A stretch of DNA of 64,000 nucleotides from positions 62,001-126,000 of the forward strand of contig CAZWUJ010000002.1 in assembly GCA_964636705.1 (NCBI GenBank). Direction: 5' to 3'. This stretch comes from VXRJ01 sp964636705 (GTDB lineage: Bacteria > Acidobacteriota > Vicinamibacteria > Vicinamibacterales > UBA8438). The translations under genes were made by a program, and so were the position numbers. The notes under the pieces are model-generated. The model was given only the letters and a program-made list of their open reading frames with translations, searched no databases and was not told the origin of the DNA. This document shows, piece by piece, positions 18,370-26,754 of the stretch (within the stretch, counting starts at the first letter, position 1; the number at the start of each line of letters is the position of its first letter).

Positions 18370-19992
18370 TCAGTCGGCCAGCCCGAATGTATAGACGACG
18401 TTTCCAACCGACATGGTGACGTACTGCTGGCCGTTGACGGCGTAGGTCATCGGATTGGCGTTGACGGGGCCGCCGAGCGGGATGTTCCAGAGTTCCTCGC
18501 CGCTCTCGGCGTCAAGCGCGAAGAAATAGCCGTCGACGGTTGCCGCGAAGACCAGCCCTCCCGCCGTAGCCATCACGCCGGTCCGCGCGCGCGGCTTCAT
18601 CGGGAACTCCCACGCGATGTCGCCGGTAGCCGGGTCGATGGCGCGGATGGCGCTCTGATAGTTGTCGACGGGCAGTGGCGCCTGCACGCCGCCGCCAGTG
18701 TAGCGCTCCCCCTCCTCGTACTCCTCCTCGCGCATGAAGAACTCTCCTTCGCCATCGAAGGCATTCACATACAGCAGGCCCGTCTCCGGGCTGAACGAAG
18801 GCGACCACCAGTTCGTTGCACCGCCGGCCGTCGGCGCCACGACGGTTCCGTCCACGCTCGGAGCTGTGTCCGGGAGCCGAATCGGACGGCCGTTCTCGTC
18901 CAACCCTTCCGCCCAGGTCTGCAGTGCGTACGGCTCGCCGAGGAGGAACTCGCCGGTGGCCCGGTCGAGCGTGTAGTAGAAGGCGTTGCGGTTTGCCCAG
19001 AGCATCGCCTGCCGCGTCTCGCCCGCCATCTCGATGTCGGCAAGGACCGGGATCTGTATCGCGTCCCAGTCATGCACGTCGTGGGGCGTGAACTGGAAGT
19101 ACCATGCCATCTCCCCCGTGTCACCATCGAGGGCGAGGACGGAATCGGAATAGAGGTTATCCCCAAGCCGGACATCGCCGTTCCAGTCGGGTCCCGGATT
19201 GCCGGTTCCCCAATAGACGAGGTTCAGCTCCGGGTCGTATGAACCGGTGATCCAGGTGGGCGATCCACCGGTCCGCCACGACTCGCCGGCCCACGTCTGA
19301 TTGCCGGGTTCGTCCGGTCCGGGAATGGTATACGTCCGCCAGTGCAGGTCGCCGGTCGCCGCATCGTACGAATCGAGGAATCCGCGGATTCCGAACTCGC
19401 CGCCCGCGATCCCGGTCACCACCTTGTCCTTGACGATGAGGGGCGCCGCCGTCTTGCTGTAACCGGCCTGGTGGTTGGCGACCTCGGCGTCCCACACGAG
19501 ATTGCCGCTCCGGGCGTCGATGGCGACCAGATGGGCGTCGAGCGTGCTCATGTAGAGGGTTTCCCCGAGTATGGCGACGCCACGGTTGTTCCGCCCGCAG
19601 CAGATCCGGATGTCCTCCGGCAGCGGATGCACGTACCGCCAGAAGGGACGCCCGTTCGTCGCATCGACCGCCGTCACGTTGCTTGGCGACTCCGTGATGA
19701 ACATCACTCCGTCGACCACGAGCGGCGTCGTCTCGGCCCGATCAAGCGCACGGATGCCATAGGCCCACTTGAGTTCGAGGTTCGCCACGTTCGTGGTGTC
19801 GACCTGGTCGAGACGGCTGAACCGCTTGCTGTCGAGCGTGCCGTTGTACATCAGCCAGTTGTGCGGCTCGTCCACCGCATTCACGAGGCGCTCCCAGGTG
19901 ACCGGCTCGAAGCGGGGAACGTCCGACTCCTGCGCACCGGCGACAAGCGTTACGGACACCAACAACGCTACGGCAATTCCCATGCGTGGCAT
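18370..19992 (-). CDS. PQQ-dependent alcohol dehydrogenase, lanthanide-type metal site
   Basis: A 540-residue periplasmic quinoprotein with signal peptide (GIAVALLVSVTLVAGAQ) and propeller blades. The active site is complete: vicinal cysteines 131-132 (RICCGRN), Glu199 (AGGEFGIRG), Asn265 (GTGNPGP) and catalytic Asp308 in HDVHDWD. The residue two after the catalytic Asp is Asp310, the extra Asp that marks lanthanide-dependent XoxF-type enzymes, whereas calcium MxaF has Ala. GGAGG lies 7 bases before the ATG at 19992 but only 1 base before an in-frame ATG at 19998, so 19992 is preferred. It has no cytochrome domain, so a neighbouring heme protein may accept electrons. Confidence 0.88.
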   Translation of the reverse strand: MPRMGIAVALLVSVTLVAGAQESDVPRFEPVTWERLVNAVDEPHNWLMYNGTLDSKRFSRLDQVDTTNVANLELKWAYGIRALDRAETTPLVVDGVMFITESPSNVTAVDATNGRPFWRYVHPLPEDIRICCGRNNRGVAILGETLYMSTLDAHLVAIDARSGNLVWDAEVANHQAGYSKTAAPLIVKDKVVTGIAGGEFGIRGFLDSYDAATGDLHWRTYTIPGPDEPGNQTWAGESWRTGGSPTWITGSYDPELNLVYWGTGNPGPDWNGDVRLGDNLYSDSVLALDGDTGEMAWYFQFTPHDVHDWDAIQIPVLADIEMAGETRQAMLWANRNAFYYTLDRATGEFLLGEPYALQTWAEGLDENGRPIRLPDTAPSVDGTVVAPTAGGATNWWSPSFSPETGLLYVNAFDGEGEFFMREEEYEEGERYTGGGVQAPLPVDNYQSAIRAIDPATGDIAWEFPMKPRARTGVMATAGGLVFAATVDGYFFALDAESGEELWNIPLGGPVNANPMTYAVNGQQYVTMSVGNVVYTFGLAD

Positions 19993-20052
19993 CGGCATTC
20001 CTCCATCCGCCGGGACGGTGTTGCCACGATGATACTTCAGCCCAGGTGGCCC

Positions 20053-20997
20053 TCAAACGACGCGGTGCAGCAGTTCCTCCCCCGCCGCCAGGCGGCGGCA
20101 GTTCTCCAGGGCGACCGCCAGGCTTCGCTCGATCGTCTCGCGGGTAAGCCAGGCAAGGTGCGGCGCGACAATGACGTTGTCCATGCCGAAGAGCGGATTC
20201 GTCGCGGCGGCCGGCTCCGTCTCGTAGACATCGAGTCCAGCCGCGGCGACGCGACCGTCGCGCAGCGCCGCAACCAGTTCCGCTTCGTCAATCAGCCCAC
20301 CCCGCGCCGTATTGACGATCACCACGCCCGGCTTCATCCGGTCGATCGCCCCCGCGTCGATGAGCCGTTCCGTCTCCGGCGCGAGCGGCACGTGGAGGGA
20401 GATGATGTCGCTCTCAGCCAAAAGGCGTTCCAGTGAGATGCGCTCCGCTACGGCATCGGCCTTCGGGGTCCGGCTCGTGTAGACGACGCGAGCGCCCAGC
20501 GCCGCGAGAATGGGCGTCAGCCGTTGCGCGATGGCGCCAAAGCCAATCAGGCCGACCGTGCGTCCCGCCACCTCGCTACAGTCGTCCTGCAGTTCCGTTT
20601 GGAGCACCCAGCCCTGCCCCGTGCGCGTAGTCCGGTCGACCTGGGCGGCGCGCCGCAGCGCCCCGAGCATCAGCAGCAGCGTGGCCTCGGCCACCGCCTG
20701 GGTGTTCGTCCCCGGCATATTGCAGACGGGAATGCCGCGGCGCCGGGCCGCATCGAGATCGATCGTGTTGACCCCGATACCGATCTTCTGAATCAGGCGG
20801 AGCGACCGCCCCGCCTCGATCATCGGCGCGGTAAGCGGCAGAAGCAGGTGCCAGAGCACGTCCGCATCAAGGATCAGGCGGTGATAACCGTCCATATCCT
20901 CCACCGGGCAGACGGCCAGCTCGACATCATCCGGCGCCAGGTCCGCAAACCGGTGTTTGAAGTCACGACTGGCCGCGTAGTGGCAGAGCACCTTCAT
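20053..20997 (-). CDS. D-isomer-specific 2-hydroxyacid dehydrogenase
   Basis: A 314-residue NAD(P)-dependent dehydrogenase of the phosphoglycerate/glyoxylate reductase family. The Rossmann motif is GLIGFGAIAQRL (about residue 148), and the catalytic Arg (NTARGG), Glu (DVYETEP) and His (APHLAWLT) are all present. The substrate is uncertain: 3-phosphoglycerate, glyoxylate or another 2-oxoacid. Its length is that of short PGDH-like enzymes with no ACT domain. It lies upstream of the PQQ module on the same strand and is divergent from the phosphotransferase-enolase pair, with 73 bases between start codons. Confidence 0.88.
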   Translation of the reverse strand: MKVLCHYAASRDFKHRFADLAPDDVELAVCPVEDMDGYHRLILDADVLWHLLLPLTAPMIEAGRSLRLIQKIGIGVNTIDLDAARRRGIPVCNMPGTNTQAVAEATLLLMLGALRRAAQVDRTTRTGQGWVLQTELQDDCSEVAGRTVGLIGFGAIAQRLTPILAALGARVVYTSRTPKADAVAERISLERLLAESDIISLHVPLAPETERLIDAGAIDRMKPGVVIVNTARGGLIDEAELVAALRDGRVAAAGLDVYETEPAAATNPLFGMDNVIVAPHLAWLTRETIERSLAVALENCRRLAAGEELLHRVV

Positions 20998-21070
20998 GGG
21001 AGCCGGTCCGGACCGCGTGGCCGAAAGCGACGCCGGAAACCTCAGTATCCGCCGGTATCATACGCGCTGC

Positions 21071-22078
21071 GTGAGCCATCCGGACGCCATTCTGGACGCA
21101 CTGCGCCGCATGAAACTCATCGATGCGACTGCCCGTCCACGGCTCATGCCCCTGCCCGGAGGAGTCTCTTCCGACATCTGGCGGGTCGACCTTCCGACGG
21201 GTCCGGTCTGCGTCAAACGGGCCCTGCCGCGCCTGAAGGTGGCGGCGTGCTGGGAGGCGCCGGTGCGAAGAAACGGATTCGAATGGGCCTGGATGCAGGA
21301 GGCGGAGCGGATTGTGCCGGGCTCGGTTCCCCCGCTTGTCGGCCAGGACGAGGGAGCGGGCTGCTTCGCGATGGAGTTCCTCGATCCGGCGGAGCACCCC
21401 CTCTGGAAGACGCAACTCCGTGACGGCCACGTGCGGGCGACGACTGCCCGCGCCGTCGGTGAACGGCTGGCCGCAATCCATGCGGCTACCGCCGGGCGGG
21501 ACGACCTCGCGGCGCGTTTTCGGACGGAAGACATCTTCTTTGCCATCCGGCTGGAGCCGTACCTGCTGGCAACCGCGGAGCGTCACACGGAGGTTGCGGC
21601 GCCGCTGCGCGCGCTCGCGAAGGAGACCGCGGACACAAGACGGGCACTGGTCCATGGTGACGTCAGCCCGAAGAACATCCTCGTGGGGCCGAACGGTCCG
21701 GTCTTCCTCGACGCGGAATGCGCCTGGTACGGCGACCCGGCATTCGATCTCGCCTTCTGTCTGAACCACCTGCTGCTGAAGTGCCTCTGGACGCCGCCCG
21801 CGACCGGACGCTTCCTCGCCGCGTTCGACACGCTGGCCGCTTCCTATCTCGAGAGCGTGGACTGGGAACCGCGCGCGGCTCTCGAGCGCCGGGCGGCGCA
21901 TCTGCTTCCCGGACTCTTTCTCGCTCGCGTCGACGGGAAGTCGCCGGTGGAGTACATCAACACCGAAGCTGACCGCGACCTTGTCCGCCGGACCGCCTGC
22001 AGATTCCTGGCGCAACCGGCCTCCCGGCTTGCGCCGGTCCGGGCCGAGTGGGCCGACGCGCTGGAAGCGTCGCGGTAG
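21071..22078 (+). CDS. APH/choline-kinase-fold small-molecule phosphotransferase
   Basis: A 335-residue kinase-like protein. The catalytic loop is HGDVSPKNILVG and the metal-binding segment is FLDAECAWYGDPAFDLAF, both diagnostic of the aminoglycoside phosphotransferase fold. An N-terminal glycine loop (LPGGVSSDIWRVDL) precedes the nucleotide Lys in CVKRAL. The substrate is unknown. I prefer the GTG at 21071, 9 bases after TATCAT, over a longer frame that would reach into the divergent dehydrogenase start. The enolase paralogue begins 3 bases after the stop, so the two are coupled. Confidence 0.82.
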   Translation: MSHPDAILDALRRMKLIDATARPRLMPLPGGVSSDIWRVDLPTGPVCVKRALPRLKVAACWEAPVRRNGFEWAWMQEAERIVPGSVPPLVGQDEGAGCFAMEFLDPAEHPLWKTQLRDGHVRATTARAVGERLAAIHAATAGRDDLAARFRTEDIFFAIRLEPYLLATAERHTEVAAPLRALAKETADTRRALVHGDVSPKNILVGPNGPVFLDAECAWYGDPAFDLAFCLNHLLLKCLWTPPATGRFLAAFDTLAASYLESVDWEPRAALERRAAHLLPGLFLARVDGKSPVEYINTEADRDLVRRTACRFLAQPASRLAPVRAEWADALEASR

Positions 22079-22081
22079 GTG

Positions 22082-23395
22082 ATGGCACCGATCAACTCGC
22101 GGTCCATCACGCGGCTGATGGCGCGGCGCGTTTGGGATTCCCGCGGGCGACCGACGGTAGAGGCGGAAGTGGCTCTGGCGAACGGCGCCATGGGCCGCGC
22201 CAGCGCGCCGGCCGGGGCATCGACGGGGAGCGGCGAAGCAGTGGATCTGCGGGACGGCGGGAATGCGTTCGGCGGGTACGGCGTCGCACGTGCCGTCGGC
22301 AGCATCAACGACACGATCCGACCAGCCCTGCTGGGCCTCGACGCTGCCGATCAGCCGGCGATCGATCAGATGCTGGGTGACCTCGACGGCACTGCGGACC
22401 GCCGTCGCCTTGGAGGCAACGCCCTGATTGCCGTGTCGGTGGCGGTCCTCCATGCCGCCGCTGCCGCCGCGGGGCTGCCGCTCTGGCGCTACCTGCTCGG
22501 CGATTCCGCAACCCTCATTCCACTACCCGAAGTACAGATATTCGGTGGCGGGAGGCACGCCTGCGGCCGAATCGACGTGCAGGATGTGATGGTGATGCCG
22601 GTCGGCGCGCGCTCCTTCGCCCAGGCTCTCGATTGGACGGCCGAAGTCTACCGGGCGGCCGGACAGCGGATGGCGGACGCCGGGCGGTTGCACGGCGTGG
22701 CGGACGAAGGAGGGTGGTGGCCCGCGTTCGATTCCAACGAAGACGCTATTGAACAACTACTCGGCGCCATCGAGGCCGCCGGCCGCCGGCCGGGCGACGA
22801 GATGGCGCTCTCGCTCGACATCGCGGCGTCGACGTTCTGCCGTGACGGCCGGTACCATCTCGGTCGCGACGGACTGGCCATCGACGGCGACCGTCTGGCG
22901 GAGCTGCTGATCTCGTGGATCGATCGCTATCCCATTGCCTCCATAGAGGATCCGCTCGACGAGACGGACACCGCCGGCATGCAGCGCTTCACCGCCGCGG
23001 TCGGTCATCGCGTGCAGGTAGTGGGAGACGACTTTCTCGTAACGGACGCCGGCCGGGTCGCTGAAGCGGCTCGAGCCGGCGCGTGCAACGCGCTCCTCGT
23101 CAAACCGAATCAGGCGGGCACCGTCACGGAAGCGCGGGCAGCTGTCGATGCGGCGCGCGACGCGGGTTTCGCCACTATCGTTTCCGCACGTTCCGGCGAG
23201 ACGGAAGATGTCACAATCGCTCATCTCGCGGTAGGCTGGTGCGTTGGCCAGCTCAAGGTGGGATCATTGGCCCGATCCGAACGGACGGCGAAATGGAACG
23301 AGGTGCTCCGCATCGAGGAAGCGCTCGGCGACGAGGCCACGTTCGCCGGGGCTTCGGTACTGCATCCGGCGCAATCAGCAAACCGGCCTGCGTAG
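22082..23395 (+). CDS. Enolase-family paralogue with altered catalytic residues
   Basis: A 437-residue protein aligned to enolase over its full length. The Ser loop (AGASTGSGEA), His159, Glu209 (VADEGG), metal ligands Asp246, Glu289 and Asp316, Lys341 and Lys392 are conserved. Two changes stand out. The second member of the usual QE pair is Asp168. The His of the SHRSGETED loop is Ala369 (SARSGETED); that His contacts the 2-phosphoglycerate phosphate and takes part in catalysis. It is therefore unlikely to be the housekeeping enolase and may act on a different phosphorylated acid. It follows a phosphotransferase gene by 3 bases. Confidence 0.88.
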   Translation: MAPINSRSITRLMARRVWDSRGRPTVEAEVALANGAMGRASAPAGASTGSGEAVDLRDGGNAFGGYGVARAVGSINDTIRPALLGLDAADQPAIDQMLGDLDGTADRRRLGGNALIAVSVAVLHAAAAAAGLPLWRYLLGDSATLIPLPEVQIFGGGRHACGRIDVQDVMVMPVGARSFAQALDWTAEVYRAAGQRMADAGRLHGVADEGGWWPAFDSNEDAIEQLLGAIEAAGRRPGDEMALSLDIAASTFCRDGRYHLGRDGLAIDGDRLAELLISWIDRYPIASIEDPLDETDTAGMQRFTAAVGHRVQVVGDDFLVTDAGRVAEAARAGACNALLVKPNQAGTVTEARAAVDAARDAGFATIVSARSGETEDVTIAHLAVGWCVGQLKVGSLARSERTAKWNEVLRIEEALGDEATFAGASVLHPAQSANRPA

Positions 23396-23417
23396 TCACA
23401 GCGCCAAGGGAGAAACG

Positions 23418-24398
23418 ATGATGACGATGACTTCCATTCGGTTCACCGCACTCGGCCTTGCTGGCGTGTTGCTGTTGGCCCCCGTAGCCGCGGCGCCCGT
23501 CGCCGCGCAGGGAAGCGACGCGGCGGCGGCGTTCGTACGCGTCGCCACCAGCTATCAGCTCACGCCCAACGTCGTCTACCACCGCGCCGGCGGGCGCGAC
23601 CTGACGCTCGACGTCTACCGGCCGCGCGGCGCCTCGGGCCCGACCCCGACGCTGATGTACATCCATGGCGGCGGGTGGACCAACGGCAGCAAGGAGTCTT
23701 CCGCGCTGACGTTTCTCCCCTATCTCGAGATGGGTTGGGCGGTGGTGAATGTCGCGTACCGCCTCGCCGATGCGGCGCACGCCCCGGCCGCCGTGGAGGA
23801 CTGCCGTTGCGCCCTCCGCTGGATCTACCGCAACGCCGAAGGATTCAATTTCGATCTCAATCGGATCGCGGTGACCGGCAACTCGGCCGGCGGTCACCTC
23901 GCGCTCACCACCGGGGTCTTGCCCGCCTCCGCCGGCCTCGACGCACAGTGTCCCGGCGATCGCCGACGCGTCTGGACGACGGGCGACACGTCCACCGCCG
24001 AACTGCGGGTGGCGGCAATCGTCAACTGGTACGGGATCACCGATGTCCATGATCTGGCGAACCGGACTCCCGGCACGTCTGGCAATTTCACCGAGGCATG
24101 GCTCGGCAGCCGGCCCGACCGTGAAGAAGTGGCGACAAGGGTGTCGCCGATGCACTACATCCGGCGCGACCTGCCGCCGATACTGACCATCCATGGGGAC
24201 GCCGACCCGATTGTGCCCTACGATCACGCAACCCGCCTGCATGAAGCACTCGAGGATGCGGGCGCGCCGCATCAGTTGCTGACCATCCCGGGCGGCGGCC
24301 ACGGCGGCTTCACTCCAGACCAGAACGAGATGATCTACAACACCATCCGCCGGTTCCTGGGCGAGCACGGCCTGAGTTCCGCCACGTCCAACGAATAG
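23418..24398 (+). CDS. Secreted alpha/beta-hydrolase esterase (HSL/BD-FAE-like)
   Basis: A 326-residue exported esterase. The signal peptide (LGLAGVLLLAPVAAAPVAAQ) is followed by the oxyanion motif MYIHGGGW, nucleophile elbow GNSAGGH, acid in IHGDADPIVPY and catalytic His in GGGHGGF. The order and spacing fit hormone-sensitive-lipase-like and BD-FAE-type carbohydrate esterases. The substrate is unknown. The ATG at 23418 follows AAGGGAG. It lies 22 bases behind the enolase paralogue and may share its transcript, although a secreted esterase and a cytosolic enolase have no obvious joint role. Confidence 0.87.
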   Translation: MMTMTSIRFTALGLAGVLLLAPVAAAPVAAQGSDAAAAFVRVATSYQLTPNVVYHRAGGRDLTLDVYRPRGASGPTPTLMYIHGGGWTNGSKESSALTFLPYLEMGWAVVNVAYRLADAAHAPAAVEDCRCALRWIYRNAEGFNFDLNRIAVTGNSAGGHLALTTGVLPASAGLDAQCPGDRRRVWTTGDTSTAELRVAAIVNWYGITDVHDLANRTPGTSGNFTEAWLGSRPDREEVATRVSPMHYIRRDLPPILTIHGDADPIVPYDHATRLHEALEDAGAPHQLLTIPGGGHGGFTPDQNEMIYNTIRRFLGEHGLSSATSNE

Positions 24399-24452
24399 CC
24401 TCTCCCACGGCGCGAACACCTGGCCGGGATCGCGGCCGGCGCAATCGACCGG

Positions 24453-25073
24453 TCAGGGGTGTAGTGCGCGAAGGCGCGCCCGCTCCGCGTCCGTCAGCGG
24501 AAGGTACCCCGTTGCGTCTGGAGTCGATGCCAGTGGCTGGCATGGCCCGCACATCAGCGTGTCGGGCTCGTTGTTGTGCAGGAGGCCGAGCGTGTGTCCC
24601 AGTTCGTGAGCCACGACATGGCGCGTCACCATGGCATCGCCCCGGTCGGGACCGCGCACGGAACGGATGACCACGAGATATCGGGGAGGATCGACCCTCG
24701 GTAACGGCCAGGCATACGAAAGGATGTCCTGTGCGGACAGCAGGAGGATCACATCCGCGTCGAGATGCGTCACCTCCGCCGGGGCGTCAGGTTCCCACTG
24801 CCCAGCCGGCAGACGGGCTGCTCGCTGAGCGACGCTCCGCGCGTAGTTCTCTATGGCCCGCAGTTCCGGCGGGGCAACCGCGATACGCGGTTCGCCCAGA
24901 CGGGTTGCAACGCCCAGTTCTTCCAGTCTGGCGTTCCAGAAGCTGACCGCGTCCCGCGCCGCTTCAATCCGCTGATCGTCGCCCGCCGGAACGATCACCA
25001 GCACGGTGACGGCCAGCGCGGCGGTTTGAAATGCCAACTTGGGAGAAGAGGTGTTTCGGGTCGCGGCGCACAT
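24453..25073 (-). CDS. Metzincin zinc metalloprotease (matrixin-like)
   Basis: A 206-residue protein with an N-terminal hydrophobic segment (FQTAALAVTVLVIVPAG) and the metzincin zinc signature HELGHTLGLLHN. A Met for the Met-turn follows in DTLMCGPC. The active Glu and all three zinc His are present. The domain is short, as in bacterial matrixin-like proteases, with no visible propeptide Cys switch. It starts 18 bases after the stop of the sigma-54 activator on the same strand, so both may be one operon. Confidence 0.85.
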   Translation of the reverse strand: MCAATRNTSSPKLAFQTAALAVTVLVIVPAGDDQRIEAARDAVSFWNARLEELGVATRLGEPRIAVAPPELRAIENYARSVAQRAARLPAGQWEPDAPAEVTHLDADVILLLSAQDILSYAWPLPRVDPPRYLVVIRSVRGPDRGDAMVTRHVVAHELGHTLGLLHNNEPDTLMCGPCQPLASTPDATGYLPLTDAERARLRALHP

Positions 25074-25091
25074 TATCCCACGGCTCGACGC

Positions 25092-26135
25092 TCACGCCGA
25101 CCGCGGGGTCGCCTTGCCGCCGGAATCGATGCCGAGGCGGTCGATCAACTTGCTCAGACCTTGCCGTGAAATCCCCAATTCGTTGGCAGCCCGTCGGCGC
25201 TGCCCGTTCGCGCGGATCAGCGCGGCGCGGACGAAGGCGCGTTCGAAGGTCCGCCGCGCCTCCGCAAGCGTCGGGCGGCGCTCTTCGGCGGAGCGACGGA
25301 GTCCCGCGGGAAGCAGCTCCGGGCCGACATCCCCCTCCTGCGGCGCCCGGACCGCGAGTGCCGCGAGTACGTTCTGCAGTTCACGAACATTGCCGGGCCA
25401 CTCATGCGCGATGAGAACCGCCAACGTGCCGCGCGACAGGCGGGCGTGTCCGCGCGTCTGAGCCAGTGTGCGCCCCCAGTAATGCTCCGCGAGCGTCTCG
25501 ATGTCGTCGGGCCGGTCACGCAACGGCGGCACCTCGAGGTGAACGACGTCCAGACGGTAGAGCAGATCGCGACGGAAGGATCCCCTGTCCGCTTCCTGGG
25601 CCAGACCCCGGTTGGTGGCCGCGACGACCCTGAGGTCGAGGCTCCGGATCCGGTTCTCCCCCAGCTTTCGGATCTCTCCTTCCTGCAGCGTGCGCAGCAG
25701 CTTGGCCTGCGCACGCGGTGACAGCTCGCCCACTTCGTCGAGGAAGACGGTCCCGCCCGAGGTCTCCTCCAGCAGTCCGCGACGCGCCTGTCCGGCCCCC
25801 GTGAATGCCCCTTTGGTGTGGCCGAAGAGTTCCGCATCGATCAGTTCGTCGCTGAAGGTCGCGCAGTTGACGGCCGAGAACCGTTCGTGCCGCCGCGGCC
25901 CTTCTTCGTGCAGCGCACGGGCCACGAGCTCCTTTCCGGTGCCGCTCTCTCCTTCGATGAGGACCGGAAAGGGAGCGGAAGCCGCTCTGGCTACCGCCTC
26001 GCGCAGCGCGATCATCGCCGGGCTGTCACCCATCAGACGCGCCAGACCGCCCTCCTCCTGTCGTCCGCCTTCCTTGCCTTGCCGGGTCCAGTGTCTGCTC
26101 ATGGCGCCTACCGGCACGTTCAAGTTCCGTGCCAA
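25092..26135 (-). CDS. Sigma-54-dependent transcription activator without sensor domain
   Basis: A 347-residue bacterial enhancer-binding protein. The AAA+ domain has Walker A GESGTGKE, the sigma-54 contact loop GAFTGA, Walker B FLDEVGEL and the arginine-finger segment FRRDLLYRL. A Fis-type helix-turn-helix closes the protein (RRAANELGISRQGLSKLIDRL). Only about 35 residues precede the AAA+ domain, so there is no receiver, GAF or PAS domain; control would have to come from a partner protein, as with PspF. The metzincin gene follows 18 bases downstream. I saw no clear -24/-12 promoter in its immediate gaps. Confidence 0.9.
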   Translation of the reverse strand: MARNLNVPVGAMSRHWTRQGKEGGRQEEGGLARLMGDSPAMIALREAVARAASAPFPVLIEGESGTGKELVARALHEEGPRRHERFSAVNCATFSDELIDAELFGHTKGAFTGAGQARRGLLEETSGGTVFLDEVGELSPRAQAKLLRTLQEGEIRKLGENRIRSLDLRVVAATNRGLAQEADRGSFRRDLLYRLDVVHLEVPPLRDRPDDIETLAEHYWGRTLAQTRGHARLSRGTLAVLIAHEWPGNVRELQNVLAALAVRAPQEGDVGPELLPAGLRRSAEERRPTLAEARRTFERAFVRAALIRANGQRRRAANELGISRQGLSKLIDRLGIDSGGKATPRSA

Positions 26136-26212
26136 CTCCCAACCGGAGGCGAACGGTCGTTCCGGCGGAACCGGGAGCCTGATGCCGGGGCCGTCCGCAC
26201 TACAATCGGGGC

Positions 26213-26722
26213 GTGATCCGGCCGATTCTTCGATTTGGTGACGAACGGCTCCACCACCCGGCCGCCGACGTGGAAACCATCACGGGTGAGACGCAAACCC
26301 TGATAGACGACATGATTGAAACGATGTACGCCGCCCAGGGCATCGGGTTGGCGGCCCCGCAGGTCGGCGTTTCGGAGCGGATCTTCGTCGCCGACCCGTC
26401 GGGCGGTCACGATGCGAACGCGCTTCTCGTCATGGTGAATCCGCAGTGGGTCGCCCGTGAAGGCACCCAGCGGGAGGACGAAGGGTGCCTCAGCATCCCG
26501 GGGTTCAGCGCAGCCGTCACTCGGCCCGCGCGGGCTGTTCTGAGCGGTCTGGATCGCGACGGAACCCTCCGTCAGACTGAAGGGACGGGTGTCCTCGCTA
26601 GGGCGTTTGCCCATGAGATGGATCACCTGGACGGCTCTCTCTTTCTGAATCACCTGAACGGCATCCGGAGGGAGCTGATTGCCAGGAAGATCCACCGGCT
26701 GCGGCGAGCCGGCAAGTGGTAG
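26213..26722 (+). CDS. def: Peptide deformylase
   Basis: Removes the formyl group from nascent N-terminal Met. All three family motifs are present: GIGLAAPQVG, EGCLSIPG (metal Cys) and HEMDHLDG (two metal His and the catalytic Glu). The length of 169 residues is normal. The GTG start at 26213 has no Shine-Dalgarno sequence but lies 6 bases after TACAAT (26201-26206), suggesting a leaderless transcript. It opens a tightly packed run with fmt and rsmB, the classical translation-initiation neighbourhood. Confidence 0.95.
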   Translation: MIRPILRFGDERLHHPAADVETITGETQTLIDDMIETMYAAQGIGLAAPQVGVSERIFVADPSGGHDANALLVMVNPQWVAREGTQREDEGCLSIPGFSAAVTRPARAVLSGLDRDGTLRQTEGTGVLARAFAHEMDHLDGSLFLNHLNGIRRELIARKIHRLRRAGKW

Positions 26723-26754
26723 GCCCGGCACGCGCGGCGGGAGGAGATCAGCCA

